Assembly: GCF_035046485.1 (NCBI RefSeq)
Contig: NC_085137.1
Coordinates: 12,230,252 to 12,294,251, forward strand
Direction of reading: 5' to 3'
Length of the DNA stretch: 64,000 nt
DNA from: Aedes albopictus
Lineage: Eukaryota > Arthropoda > Insecta > Diptera > Culicidae
How positions within the stretch are numbered: position 1 is the stretch's first letter; every line of letters begins with the position of its first letter. Shown here piece by piece: positions 21,561-31,977 of this stretch. Under the pieces are notes generated by a model that saw only the letters and a program-made list of their open reading frames with translations, was not told the DNA's origin and did not search any database. The position numbers and the translations under genes are program-made.

Positions 21561-21984
21561 TTTCGAAAAGTATGATGTGAAATAAATTGTGCACTCTTCT
21601 GGTAAGGATGTTTGGACTTGAAGGGTTTTGAAATGTTACCATGTAAGGTGGTTTAGAAATCGTCGTTCGTCACCTAAGTGATTCTGTTTGGAGTAATTCT
21701 CTAGAATTCACAAGTATGGGAAAATCATCAGTTGCGTATAGCACAAGTCGTCAAATCATTGTGTTTTGTAAGAGCTTCCATTTCACGAGTACACTGTTTC
21801 CATTGAGACTTTCGAATCATATCATTATCAGCTGTCATTTTGCCATCATAAGTTATGGTTCGAGTGGAATTTTGTTTATTCTTTATTTTTTTAGAAGAGT
21901 TATGTTTTAAACCAATTTATTCTATTTGGAATAATGGCATTCGTTTATATAATCGAATTGCTGATTATCATATGTATGTGTTAA
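21561..21984. other. Unassigned sequence
   Basis: No recognised domain. A 64-codon plus-strand frame at 21716-21910 starts MGKSS and ends in a hydrophobic stretch, vaguely like the small membrane ORFs of Gypsy leaders, but this is too weak to call. Confidence 0.4.
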
Positions 21985-22526
21985 CATTACATCTCGAGTG
22001 GCCAAGTTAAGTTTGGATTTAGGCCATTTGTCTTCTTTATTAATCGTGGCATAAGAGGGGGTTTGTTCTGATTAATGACGATAAAGTGAGGCAAACAATA
22101 TGCATCCTTAAGCCATTCGCTTTTTTCTGCGGGTGATAACTTTCGTCTGTGCCCTTTACCCTTATAGTCGTTCATGGTTTCGATTAGTCTTAAGTCGATT
22201 AGCCTTCAGTTTAGTTTTACTGATTGCTGGCGGCTGTCTGGAAAAGTGAAATTGTCTTATTTCCACAATAATCTAATTTCATAGCGATTCCCGTCGTATT
22301 TCAGGGTTTGCGCAACAATTTTCTTTGTTCTTTTTGTCTCTTTTGACTCTGGTAGGTTTTCGAGAACCCTTATTGCAAAGTCTTCAACTGAAAAATAGTG
22401 TTGCATCAGTTCATGTGTCTTTTCTTCTTCATCAAGCATGAGGGTATGATCCTCATGAATATTCTTGCTTATTTTCCCAAAAATTAAACATTCCAGTGGG
22501 GTTTCTATTACCATCGGCTGGTTCAT
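21985..22526 (-). pseudogene. pol: BEL/Pao RT N-terminal fragment
   Basis: ETPLECLIFG, HYFSVEDF and ESKETKRTKKIVAQTLKYDG match the region upstream of the RT palm of element F (39359-39991). A YCLPHFIVINQNKPP segment is in another frame. The palm and YVDD are lost at about 21985. Its 5' side joins the LTR at 22565 through deletion of gag and protease. Confidence 0.75.
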
Positions 22527-22564
22527 CTCATATAAAAACTAACTTGACTTACCCGATCTCTGGA

Positions 22565-24018
22565 TGTCACGCACGGGGCCCGAAGAACACCGGGCCAAGC
22601 CTATCCTAGAGAACACTACGTAACCCGGTGTTACGCCGCGAAGGAAGCTCTTCGGTGTGACACGCCCTTGATGTAAGTGGTCAGTGAGATTGCGATTTCC
22701 AACAACAGACTTGGCTGGTTGTTGTCAATCTAGCTCTAAGTCGAATTAGCCTTGGGAAGGGCCTAGTACCGCGTTAGTTTAGGGGGGCGGCCTATGTTCC
22801 GTCTTCAGAAGGGTAATTCGTCCAAAGGGCTTGTATCGTCTAAGTCAAGGTTTTGCCTTTGGAATAGAGAAATCTCTCGGTTCACCCAAGAGAAGTATCT
22901 AGACCTTAAGCGCTAGACTTTTTCCTTCAAATAAGGTTTGGAAGGGCCTAGTACCGCGTAGTTTAGGGGGGCGGTCTATGTTCCGTCTTCAGAACCTTAT
23001 AGAATCAAAAGTCGTTGCGAGGTGTTCGTAAATTTCGGATTAAGGGACAACTGCACCGTGGCGTTTCCAAACCAAAACTTCTGTATTTCCAGCGGCGCAG
23101 GCCGCTTTTATAGGGCATCTGGGTCTGGCTACCCACACTTATTTCTAACGACAAAAAGAGATGCCAGAATTCTAATAATCTAACTTAAAAATAATATTTT
23201 CCCTCCCGCACTATCTGACTTCCATAAGTACGGTCGCCTTTTTACGACTTTCCACACCCAGAGCCTGATCGAGTCATACCCGATAGATGTACGCCGGTTC
23301 TACATAATCAACCTACGGTGCATCGATCCTAGCGCTATCAGACCCCCTCACCGCAAGACGGTTGCGCATTCTGTTCCCAAGTCTTTTTTGGGAATTTTAT
23401 TACCTTGCCGGCGGTCGTTCCTTTGGCCCTTTTCTGATTATCGCTGCCGGTTCCGTGGAATCTAAGCAAGACGGGGTCGGTGGATTGTTTCAGTATTGAT
23501 CAGCTACCTACTGGTAAGCTGACTTGCCACCTAAAGGGGACGCATCTCCGCCTACTGACAAAGGGTAATTATCGCCGCAATTTACGACCTTTCTATTTAT
23601 TTCCCTTGCGCTTAGCCGCCGGGTGCTTCTATTCTATCTCTTGCGCATTGATCGGTGCAGCCGTGCAGGCCGTGTAAGTGCATCAGGATTCCTGACACAC
23701 CATCCGATAGGCAACCAGCGTTCATCTATTTTTGTTCTATTCTTTCTTCCTACCGCGCGCGGGTGTCGCTCTGTCGAGGGTGGCGTACATACAGTGTCAA
23801 ATAGCAAGCTCGGGAAATGCTTGATAAGGGACCTTTTTTCTGCCTTCTTTGCTTCCACAGATTCGGGTTGATGTCAATGCACTTGCTACCGTTGCCCATA
23901 TGTTGGGTCGGGTTTGTTTGTTTTTTCTCCTTTTCCCTTTTCGGGCGTGTCGACCTAGGTTGATCAGTATTTATTGCTAATTTTGATTGCGAATTATGAA
24001 ATTACCGCGTCCGCGACA
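22565..24018 (-). mobile_element. BEL family-2 LTR, copy a
   Basis: About 1.45 kb, minus-sense start TGTCGCGGACGCGG at 24018. A TATA motif (CCCTATAAAAGC) lies near 23115. A 57-bp duplication containing GGGAAGGGCCTAGTACCGCG occurs at about 22742 and 22938. The PBS side is damaged near 22565. Confidence 0.75.
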
Positions 24019-24082
24019 CTGGACCTTTTCACTTACACTTGTACACTTCTAACGATCGCGATGCTCCTCTCTGGAGCCACCA
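24019..24082 (-). other. Residual leader and PBS between two LTRs
   Basis: 64 bp matching the leader at 41765-41815, including the PBS 19-mer at 24064-24082. It is all that remains of an element interior between LTR copies a and b. Confidence 0.75.
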
Positions 24083-24085
24083 AAC

Positions 24086-24906
24086 TGTCACGGTCGCGGG
24101 ACCCGAAGAACACCGGGCCGAATTAGCCTTGGGAAGGGCCTAGTACCGCGTTAGTTTAGGGGGGCGGCCTATGTTCCGTCTTCAGAAGGATAATTCGTCA
24201 AAGGCTTTAAATCGGTCTTAGTCAGTTTTTAGCTTGTGGATCTCTCGGTTTACCCCAGAGAAGTATCTAAGCCTTAAGCGCTAGACTTTTCCTTCAAATA
24301 AGGTTGGGAAGGGCCTAGTACCGCGTTAGTTTAGGGGGGCGGCCTATGTTCCGTCTTCAGAACCTTATAGAATTCAAAGTCGGTTGCGATGGTAGTCAGA
24401 AATTTCGGATTGAGGGACAACTTCACCGTAGCGTTTCCAAACCAAAACTTCTGTATTTCAAGCGGCGCAGGCCGCTTTTATAGAGCATCTGGGTCTGGCT
24501 ACCCACACTTACTTCTAAAGACAAAAAGAGATGCCAGAATTCTAATTATCTAACTTAAAATAATATTTTCCCTCCCGCACTATTTGACTTCCATAAGTAC
24601 GGTCGAATTTTACGACTTTCCACACCCAGAGCCTGATCGAGTCATACCCGATAGATGTACGCCGGTTCTAAATGATCAACCTACGGTGCATCGATCCTAG
24701 CGCTATCAGACCTCTCTCACCACATGACGGTTGCGCATTCTGTTCCCAAAGTCTTTTTTGGGAATTTTATTACCCTGCCGGCGGTCGTCCCTTGGCCCTT
24801 TTCTGGTTATCGCTGCCGGTTCCGTGGAACCTAGGCAAGACGAGGTTGATGGATTGTTTCTATATTGATCAGCTACCTACTGGTAGGCTGACTCGCCACC
24901 TAAAGG
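24086..24906 (-). mobile_element. BEL family-2 LTR, copy b, truncated
   Basis: Matches copy a from the PBS side up to the GCCACCTAAAGG position, then breaks into family-3 leader DNA at 24907. It includes the duplicated 57-bp block and the TATA region. Confidence 0.75.
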
Positions 24907-25130
24907 GTTCTTGCGGCAATGTCGTGGGAATCTTCTCGTATCGTCCTTTAGAGCTACTTTCGCAGGAGTCGAATTTTAACCAACGGGGATTTCGGTACTT
25001 ACGACAGTTGAGTTAAGCTGATTTCTTCCGCAGGGGTCGCGTTTTAACCTGCGTGGATTCCGTGGTTCTTACGACCGTTGGGTTGAGCTTTTTTTTTTAA
25101 TCGTTAAATCGTTTTTAATCGGTGCACTTT
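24907..25130 (-). repeat. Family-3 BEL leader with tandem roughly 68-bp units
   Basis: Two units run through TTCGCAGGAGTCGAATTTTAAC and TTCCGCAGGGGTCGCGTTTTAACC to TTGGGTTGAGCT. This is the family-3 counterpart of the 53-bp leader array. It recurs at 26410-26500. Confidence 0.6.
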
Positions 25131-25181
25131 GATTCTTATCTGACTGATCAGTCTTTTCTACTTCGCACTGCACAAATGTCT

Positions 25182-25424
25182 TTAGGGCTGTTTCGGGATT
25201 TTTAAGTCGATGAATTGGGAGACGTGCTGAACGAACACCCTTTCTCTAGGGGTGTCCTTCCACAGCGTAACTTCAAATCCCTTCGATTCACACACTTGCC
25301 CTTTCTTCTGTGGTGCTCTTTTCCACCTTCTGTATTCTTCAGTATGTCGTAATTCTTTCATCTGAATGTCGATTTCCTGGAAGTAATCGACGAGTTCTTC
25401 GATCTCTTTGTCGAGATCACTCAT
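25182..25424 (-). CDS. BEL leader mini-ORF, family 3 (80 codons)
   Basis: An intact frame MSDLDKEIEELVDYFQEID...VTLWKDTPRERVFVQHVSQF. It shares its layout with the mini-ORFs at 15957 and 47442: acidic helix, Y-R-x-W, LW-x-x-T, basic pair, FVQ-x-VS. It lies between a PBS (25581-25600) and the leader repeat, the same place as in the other families. Function unknown. Maintenance across diverged families argues for a real protein. Confidence 0.65.
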   Translation of the reverse strand: MSDLDKEIEELVDYFQEIDIQMKELRHTEEYRRWKRAPQKKGQVCESKGFEVTLWKDTPRERVFVQHVSQFIDLKIPKQP

Positions 25425-25580
25425 TGTCTTCTATGACGTTCACTAGCTAGGTTGTTCTTATGGCATCGACCAAGCTCTCTGTATTCTGAAACTTCCACTT
25501 TCACCTTCACTAGCTAGGTTGATCTTAAGGCGTCAACCACGCTCTCTCTTGAATTCACAACTGACCGCGCGATTGTTGTG

Positions 25581-25600
25581 AATCCTCACTCGGGGCACCA
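25581..25600 (-). other. Family-3 BEL PBS
   Basis: Minus-strand TGGTGCCCCGAGTGAGGATT follows a short LTR-like edge beginning at 25601. A damaged copy is at about 18600-18613. Confidence 0.5.
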
Positions 25601-25639
25601 TGTAACGGGCGCACGACCGTTTAAGGTCCGCGGGACTCG

Positions 25640-26409
25640 CGCGGTGGTCCCGGGATCCAATCGTGTCCAGTCACAATACTTACTGCGTACCGGCGGTGTT
25701 GTACACGCTTCCTTATTCTCATCAGGGCAGTAAGCAACTCTTTGTATACTTGATCTGGTCTTCCGAAGTGTTCCTCGAGTCTAGTCAGAATATCCGGTAC
25801 GTTGTTGGAGTCCATCATAAGCTATTGTACACTTTTAGCGGCGGCTCCGTACAGTACCTGCTGCGATCTGTTAAGGTTTTCGACGTTATTGAAGGCTCCT
25901 TCTTGAGTTGTTTGAATGAAGGCAGTTCTGAAGTTCGGCCATTCCTTAGCCGGCCCGCCGAATTTCGGTAATCGCATTAGCGCTTGCCGCTTCAGGTAAA
26001 TAGTCCAATCTTCGTGATAAGCACTTTCGTTTTTGATCTTGATTCCTTGTAGTGCCTTGGTGATTTCGCGTACAGCTCTCTGTTAACCGCTTATCATTCG
26101 TTCGAAAAAAGCTTCTGTGGGGTTGGTGGCGACTGCCTTGGCAGCTTGGTTCAGTCGTTTAATCTCGTTATCAATGAGTTTGCATTTTACGCAAAGAAAT
26201 ATTTCCTCGGGCGTTGGTTTTTTGATGACCTTCGCGCAAGATGGGTGAAACCATCTATCGCACTCTGAGCATTCCACCATGTATGTATCCTTGTCGTCCG
26301 GATCACTACATACGCGGCAGTGCCCATTCTGGTTATCCACGAACTTACTCATTTCGATTTCGTGGTCTTGTTGCTTACCGCTCATTGATTTGTTGCGCCC
26401 TTGCAGCAA
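25640..26409 (-). pseudogene. gag: BEL family-3 Gag with PHD finger
   Basis: The N-terminal PHD finger (CRVC...CSEC.RWFHPSC...LCVKC) is complete at 26340-26200. The core has LPKFGGPAKEWPNFRTAF and the DILTRLEEHFGRPDQVYKEL segment. Stops at about 26083 and 25818, with frame changes, break it. The C-terminus runs into LTR-like sequence at about 25640. Confidence 0.75.
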
Positions 26410-26640
26410 TGTCGTGGGAATCTTCTCGTATCGTCCTTTAGAGCTACTTTCGCAGGAGTCGAATTTTAACCTGCGTGGATTCCGTGGTTCTTACTCTTTT
26501 TTATCGTTAGCATTTTGGTTCTTATCTGACTGATCAGTCTTTACTACTTCGCACTGCACAAATGTCTTTAGGGCTGTTTCGAAATTTTTAAGTCGATGAA
26601 TTTGGAGACGTGCTGAACGAACACCCTTTCTTTAGGGGTG
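26410..26640 (-). other. Family-3 leader with end of mini-ORF
   Basis: Repeats the leader at 24907-25260: the CAATGTCGTGGGAATC block, one tandem unit and the last mini-ORF codons near 26560-26640 (VFVQHVSKF-like). Confidence 0.55.
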
Positions 26641-26689
26641 TCCTTCCACTTAGGGTCCAAAAGGGGTGCCAAAACTTAGGGTCTTATAC

Positions 26690-26707
26690 TGGCGCCCAAC
26701 GTGGGGC
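26690..26707 (+). other. tRNA-Lys-type PBS on the plus strand
   Basis: TGGCGCCCAACGTGGGGC is the well-known retroviral PBS complementary to tRNA-Lys(1,2). Its plus orientation is opposite to the surrounding BEL sequence, so it comes from a separate Gypsy-type fragment (about 26641-26796). Confidence 0.55.
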
Positions 26708-26796
26708 CCGAGTGCCGATAAGAATACCGCTATAGACTTCGGAATTAAAATTCCGGTTGGCATTTTCGATTTGAAGTCTATGTACGCTGTCATAGG

Positions 26797-27454
26797 TGTG
26801 ATAGAAATGATGGTGTCACCTCGGTGACTGATGTAACTTCAATGATGTTGGACCACGAGCCTCAGCTCGTCTTTATTTTTATATCAAACTTAACTCTAAG
26901 GGACGTTCTCTTCTGCGTCTACACGCATGCGCCTCGGCGCGTCCTTAGGGTTACCCCTATACATTTCTAACTTTGATTGGCACGCGCGTAGCACGTGCAC
27001 ATCCTGAGCACCGCTTGCGTTGCTGACGCATCTTTTGATTCTCCCCCTTTCTACTTTGAACGAACGGTGACATGTGTCCGTTATGTCCTGCTGGACGTGC
27101 TTAAGCACAATACTTTTAATATTGGCTAGGTCTAATCAATATAGATTCTTGGCAGATGGCCTTTAAATGCAATCTAACTTATGATATGCTGCGGCATATC
27201 ATACTATCAATCAATACATTTTATTACGCGTTCCTGACTAATGTCTTTCGTAGCGCATTGCAAACTTATGCACGAGCATACCTAATTCTTTGTAACGTCA
27301 TGCTTAATGCATTCGTTGCTAAAACAGCTGGGATTCATTCCCAGATTATATTTATTATTGACATGTGTTTCTGATTATACTACGGATGCTCTTGATTTAT
27401 TTAGAAAGGACAGAGAACGTCCTGGGAACAGCCATGTGGCATCAATTTGCCACA
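26797..27454 (-). mobile_element. BEL family-3 LTR, copy 2
   Basis: About 655 bp. The minus-sense start TGTGGCAAATTGATG follows a purine tract (AGGGGAAAATGA) at 27455-27466, as for a 3' LTR. The end TCTATCACA is near 26797. Homologous to 18614-19831 and to 30026-30312. Confidence 0.6.
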
Positions 27455-28660
27455 TCATTTTCCCCTAACGAAAAAAAAAGTTTGTTTCTTAAATTTTTTT
27501 ACTATCAATATTATTTGATTTTACTTTTCAATTTAATTATAATATAATCTTTCTTCTCTTGTTAGTTTTTTTTTGTTCTTATTACATGATTGTATTACTT
27601 TACTATTTTATTTCTTATAATTATTTCGCGAATTAAATGATAAATGACCACAAATTGGTCCCTTTTTAGGCTAGCCTGCTTTCCTTTTTGGGTTTTTCTT
27701 TGAAAATTTCGCGCCCTTTTTTTTATTTATTGGCCTTTAATTATTTATGGAACGATTCCATGATAGATATGGATGAATCCGATACAATACGGTACGACTC
27801 CGGCATAAATTCAATCCGATACAATTTAGATAATTTGAGACTCTCGGTGATTTTAAAATCCCGACGATCTCCTTCCCCCTTTAATGGAAAAAATATGCAT
27901 ATATTTTTACCAACTTGGTTTAATTTTGAATTTCTCTCTTTTTGTATTACTTGTCGACTTTTCTTTACCCTTTTTGTGATTCTTTTTGTTTTCAAGCATC
28001 GTTATATCAAAACGATCTTTTCTATACTGGGATTGCAGCTCCCTTTGCCATTAGACCAAATGTATCTGCAAAATACACTGTTTCTTTCGGGTCTACCTGC
28101 CTATAGTCTTACATGGCAAAATGTGTGGTGCGATAGCTTTTTCGCTATAATATAGGGGTTGCAGCACCCTTGTAAATTATGAACCCGAATGCAACTGCAA
28201 ATTGCATCGTTTCTTTCAGGAGGCCTCCTCCATAGGTTCATAGCACTCGTCAATCCACTTCTTACTCCCACCGTGGATAATCCATAAAATTAAATAGTCA
28301 GCTGTAAAGTAATTTGGCAGAGCCCAAATCCTCGTAAGGAATTATTTCCTAATGGTCACAATTCTTCGTGATCAGGATTCCACGAACATTGTGTATCTTT
28401 TTTTTTATTGTCAATAACGAGAAAAAATAAAAGTAAAAATGCATCAACAACCGACAACGATTTCGACTCGTCGAAAGATCGTCGTTGTTTTCAAACATCA
28501 CGGTGTTTTTGTTTATTCTTCTGTATCGTTGAATCACGGGTTTGTTTGATTTGTTTTTGTATGTGAGAATCTCTCAAATTAAAACTTCATCTAATGCTTT
28601 TTCTAAATCATGCATGAGTTGATCAGACTTCTTGCTGATAAAGCCATTAGTGAAAATTTC
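27455..28660. other. Non-coding 3' region of an RT-less element
   Basis: AT-rich, no convincing frame. Two diverged units of about 115 bp at 28024-28245 each contain GG(A/G)TTGCAGC(T/A)CCC, able to form a small hairpin, and TGTTTCTTTC or CGTTTCTTTC. Confidence 0.45.
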
Positions 28661-28670
28661 TCTCTTTTTT

Positions 28671-28922
28671 TTATTCATTTATTTCCTCGGCTTCTTTTTT
28701 AAGCCTTAATACACAATCTATCATTTTTAATAGATTTGCTGATTTAATTCTGCGAGTTTTATCCGCACATAACTCGTCAACTTTTTTTAATGTATTAAGA
28801 AGTATTTGCTTTTTTCCTAACGGACCTTTAAAACACAATATAATCCCCCGAGTAATATCTAGCATAATATGGGCATGCTCTCGGAGTTCTTGGTTGAAGT
28901 TTTCCCTTTCTTGGTTGTCCAT
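28671..28922 (-). CDS. Small helical ORF (83 codons), unknown
   Basis: Starts MDNQERENFNQELREH and is rich in K, E and L, so predicted all-helical. It lies in series with the minus-strand frames at 28976, 29275 and 29719 inside one LTR-bounded unit. No family recognised. Possibly an accessory gene of the element. Confidence 0.4.
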   Translation of the reverse strand: MDNQERENFNQELREHAHIMLDITRGIILCFKGPLGKKQILLNTLKKVDELCADKTRRIKSANLLKMIDCVLRLKKEAEEINE

Positions 28923-28975
28923 TTTAATAATAAAGAATAGTATACGTCCAAAAAATAAATGTTACATTAATTATT

Positions 28976-29170
28976 TTATTCTTTATTTTTCCCTTCTAGC
29001 GGTTGCCACGTTATTGGTTCATCGCCTGGAAGATCGTTCACTCGTTGTATAACCTCCTCCCAATATTTTGGGTCTTTGCTCCCGTTTATTTTTTCGAACG
29101 CTCCAGTACCGTTTCCCTCACTAATTTCTCTTAGGAATTCAAAGAATTCTTTCCATTCTCCTTTGTCCAT
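28976..29170 (-). CDS. Small acidic ORF (64 codons), unknown
   Basis: Starts MDKGEWKEFFEFLREI and ends in a charged tail. 53 bp separate it from the next frame. No recognised domain. Context suggests an accessory frame of the element between protease and the 3' LTR. Confidence 0.35.
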   Translation of the reverse strand: MDKGEWKEFFEFLREISEGNGTGAFEKINGSKDPKYWEEVIQRVNDLPGDEPITWQPLEGKNKE

Positions 29171-29274
29171 TGATTATTTTCTGAAAAAATAAATGATAAA
29201 AAAAAAATTTCAAAATAATGAAAAAAAAATTTTGTCAGATAATGTGCTTATTAATATTATCTTAACAATTGACA

Positions 29275-29667
29275 TTATTGACAAGAATGTCTATTCAAAA
29301 AATCACTGCCTAAAATCCCATCACACTGAATTGGAAAATCTTTCTCCACTACCATAAGACGAGTATTTTGCATAAAATCATTAAGCCAAAATTTAGCTTT
29401 AACTGAACCCAATGTTTTAGTTGATTCTGATGTAATGCCTAGAAGTTCTATTACATCTCTTTTATTAATTTTCATCTGTCCTGAACCTATTGCTTTAACT
29501 AAACTTAATTCTGCTCCTGCATCCACGAGAAATATAAGAGGATCGAATTTTAAATTTGTTTGTAAAGCCACCAACGGCCTATTTGTATATGACACATTTT
29601 CGAATGGAATTTCCGTAAATTTAGTACTTCCATTCATCTTTAAATCCAAGGGCTGAAAGTCTCTCAA
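29275..29667 (-). pseudogene. pol: Ty3/Gypsy-type aspartic protease
   Basis: The FLVDAGAELSLV active-site motif, a later GSVKAKFW segment and QCDGILGSDFL are the hallmarks of the retropepsin fold. The apparent start lies inside a 45-bp insertion (29646-29690), so the native N-terminus is earlier. No RT follows. Confidence 0.7.
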
Positions 29668-29690
29668 ATAAAGCTAAATCAATCAATCAA
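29646..29690 (+). mobile_element. Dead-on-arrival non-LTR 3' end (45 bp)
   Basis: Inserted into the gag-protease junction with perfect 12-bp duplications TCATCTTTAAAT at 29634-29645 and 29691-29702. Same 3' terminal sequence and ATCAATCAA tail as at 2195-2249. Confidence 0.85.
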
Positions 29691-29718
29691 TCATCTTTAA
29701 ATTGTTTTGGAAAACGAT

Positions 29719-29994
29719 TTATGCCCTTGCTCTTTTTTCTGTCATATCAAATTCAATTGTATCGGCTTCGCTCTCATCGCTATCATAATCATCAGCATAC
29801 AATTTGTGGGCATATTTTTCAATTAAAAGTTCTAGCTTAATTTGGGTGCTCTTAAATTCATTTTCTGGAAGAGTATCGCTTTCGATCTGTTCCATTAAGT
29901 TATACGTTTGTTCCGCTGCTCTTATCATCATACATTTATAATAAAATTTATACAACATCGTTAGGAAACGAAGGTAGCCTCTGAACTTATTCAT
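29719..29994 (-). CDS. Gag-like ORF of an RT-less element (91 codons)
   Basis: Starts MNKFRGYLRFLTMLYKFYY, then has an acidic C-terminal half (DDYDSDESEADTIEFD). It lies immediately upstream of protease and so in gag position, but is far shorter than usual Gags. It ends with TAA at 29719-29721 just before the protease region. Confidence 0.45.
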   Translation of the reverse strand: MNKFRGYLRFLTMLYKFYYKCMMIRAAEQTYNLMEQIESDTLPENEFKSTQIKLELLIEKYAHKLYADDYDSDESEADTIEFDMTEKRARA

Positions 29995-30025
29995 TTTTCG
30001 AATTTTTCAAAAATAAATGGAAAAA

Positions 30026-30312
30026 TGCAATCTAACTTATGATATGCTGGGGCATATCAAACTATCAATCAATACATTTTATTACGCGTTCCTGATTAAT
30101 GTCTTTCGTAGCGCATTACAAACTTATGCACGAGCATACCTAATTCTTTGTAACGTCATGCCTAATGCATTCGTTGCTAAAACAGCTGGGATTAATTCCC
30201 AGATTATATTTATTATTGACATGTGTTTCTGATTATACTACGGATGCTCTTGATTTATTTAGAAAGGACAGAGAACGTCCTGGGAACAGCCATGTGGCAT
30301 CAATTTGCCACA
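30026..30312 (-). mobile_element. BEL family-3 LTR, partial copy 3
   Basis: 287 bp matching 27168-27454 closely, from TGCAATCTAAC to TTTGCCACA. The PBS-side part of the LTR is missing and the gag-like frame begins about 30 bp away. Confidence 0.6.
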
Positions 30313-30346
30313 GTTGGAATCAGTGTAGCAATGTTGCTTGAAATTG

Positions 30347-30976
30347 TTAAATCTTCATTTTTGGAAGATCATCCATTTCTTGAGCAAAACATTCCCATTG
30401 AGCTTTCCTTATTATGGCTCTTTCAGCCTGACTTCTATCTTCGAGCTTGATGGTCTTATCAAACTCGGATTTGTTTCTTATATAATCTGTAAATTTTTTC
30501 AATGTGGTTACATGAGCCACTAGTTTTCTCCAATCTGAGTATCGCCATTCGTGTATATAATCAAATGCACTCTGATCGTATAAGTGCGTCATAACCGCAT
30601 CTTTTAATTCGTCCTGAGTGTTGAACGGAAATTTTGATGGTGGCCATCTATCCTCTGTTTCCCATAAGAAGCTCGGACCTGAATACCACTTAGACTTTGT
30701 TGTTTCGTTAAGTTCGTTTGTGGCTTCGTCCGCTGGATTCTGAGCCGTTGGCACATAACGCCATTGATCCATTTTACTTTCTTCAAGTATTTCGCCTACT
30801 CTGTAGGCTACAAATTGTTTATATTTTCTATGGTCAGAGTGGATCCATGCTAGTACTGTTTCTGAATCCGACCAATATGTTATTTTCTGAGGTTTGAACC
30901 TTAACTCCTCTTTTATTGTTTGAGTTAATCTCAACCCCAATACTGCTGGTTGCAGTTCCATTCTTGGAATTGACAA
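30347..30976 (-). pseudogene. pol: BEL/Pao RNase H and start of integrase (element E)
   Basis: MELQPAVLGLRL, TYWSDSETVLAWI and the QWRYVPTAQNPADEATN motif (TRG or S replaced) define the BEL/Pao RNase H, which degrades the RNA strand of hybrids. The C-terminal part approaches the integrase zinc-binding region and is cut at about 30320 by the LTR fragment. Integrase core and env are missing. Confidence 0.85.
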
Positions 30977-31379
30977 GCTCCTTATAGGCTATAAGCTTTA
31001 CGCTAACTGTTCGTCCATGTGCATCAACAAATGTATGCAACTCTAACTCTCGTGCTTGATCACACAATATCCATCGCGGAATTTTAATTGATGTGGCCTT
31101 TTTTATAGTATTAATCCAGTTCGTCCATTGATCCTTTAGATCAATGGATAATGGTTCATCCCAAACCATCGATTTCAAATGTAATTTTTGCATTAATATC
31201 TTCCCATGTATGGTTAGATTTGAAATCAAACCCATGGGATCGTAAATACTCATTACAAAGGATAAAACCTCTCTCATAGTAGGTGGTCTTAGCTCCGCTC
31301 TTACATCTTCTGCCAGACGTGTAAAGTTTAATTCAAAACTTATATAGTCTAGAGATGTGTTCCAATAGACACCCAGAAT
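30977..31379 (-). pseudogene. pol: BEL/Pao RT-RNase H linker (element E)
   Basis: SFVMSIYDPMGLISNLTIHG and IKIPRWILCD...HTFVDA motifs, out of frame with both neighbours through small deletions near 30970 and 31300. Confidence 0.8.
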
Positions 31380-31901
31380 CTATTCGTTTTGCGAGTCCTT
31401 ATCTTCTAAGGCTCTTATTGGATTTGTTTGAATCCTTTCCTTAGGTAATGCAGCTAATATTCCTTTGTTATTGGATACAAAGTTTCTAATGAAGAAACCT
31501 GCTTGTGAGTGTATTTCAATTACATTCTTTATTATTTCGATGGCTTCCTTATTATCCTTGAAGCTATCGATGTAATCATCTACATAATGTTGTTTTACCA
31601 CTGCTTCAGCTGCTCGTGGTTTCGTCTCAATAAATTGCTCAGCATTATGATTTTTTACTACCTGAGCACATGCTGGTGAGCAAGTTGATCCAAATGTCAT
31701 CACTTGCATTGTGTATACGTCGGGTTTTTTGTTTGTGTCGAAGTCTCGGAAAAGAAAGCATTGTTTCTTCTGATCTTCTTCTCTTATTTTTACTTGGCAG
31801 AACATCTCTTTTATGTCTCCTGCTATTGCGTATTTGCCTTCCCGGAACCTCGTAGTTACTCCAAACGAGGAGGTTGTCGCATCCGGGCCTGACAATAACA
31901 T
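31380..31901 (-). pseudogene. pol: BEL/Pao reverse transcriptase palm (element E)
   Basis: Contains [29 protein letters not shown] and HYVDDYIDS with both catalytic aspartates. Frame-shifted from the upstream part at about 31980. Confidence 0.9.
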
Positions 31902-31977
31902 TGAATTTAACGAAATTCCCTTATTTTTAGCTGCCGCATCGAATACCAGACGTGGCTTAGGGGGAGTTTTATTTTTG

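Noticed and set aside
27688..28155. 155-codon plus-strand frame
   Set aside because: Phenylalanine-rich AT shadow, no start context or domain.
27168..30312. 287-bp repeats as the true LTRs of the RT-less element
   Set aside because: They begin TG and end CA, but the copy at 19535 shares the flank outside 27168 and no PBS follows 30026. More likely parts of the longer family-3 LTR.
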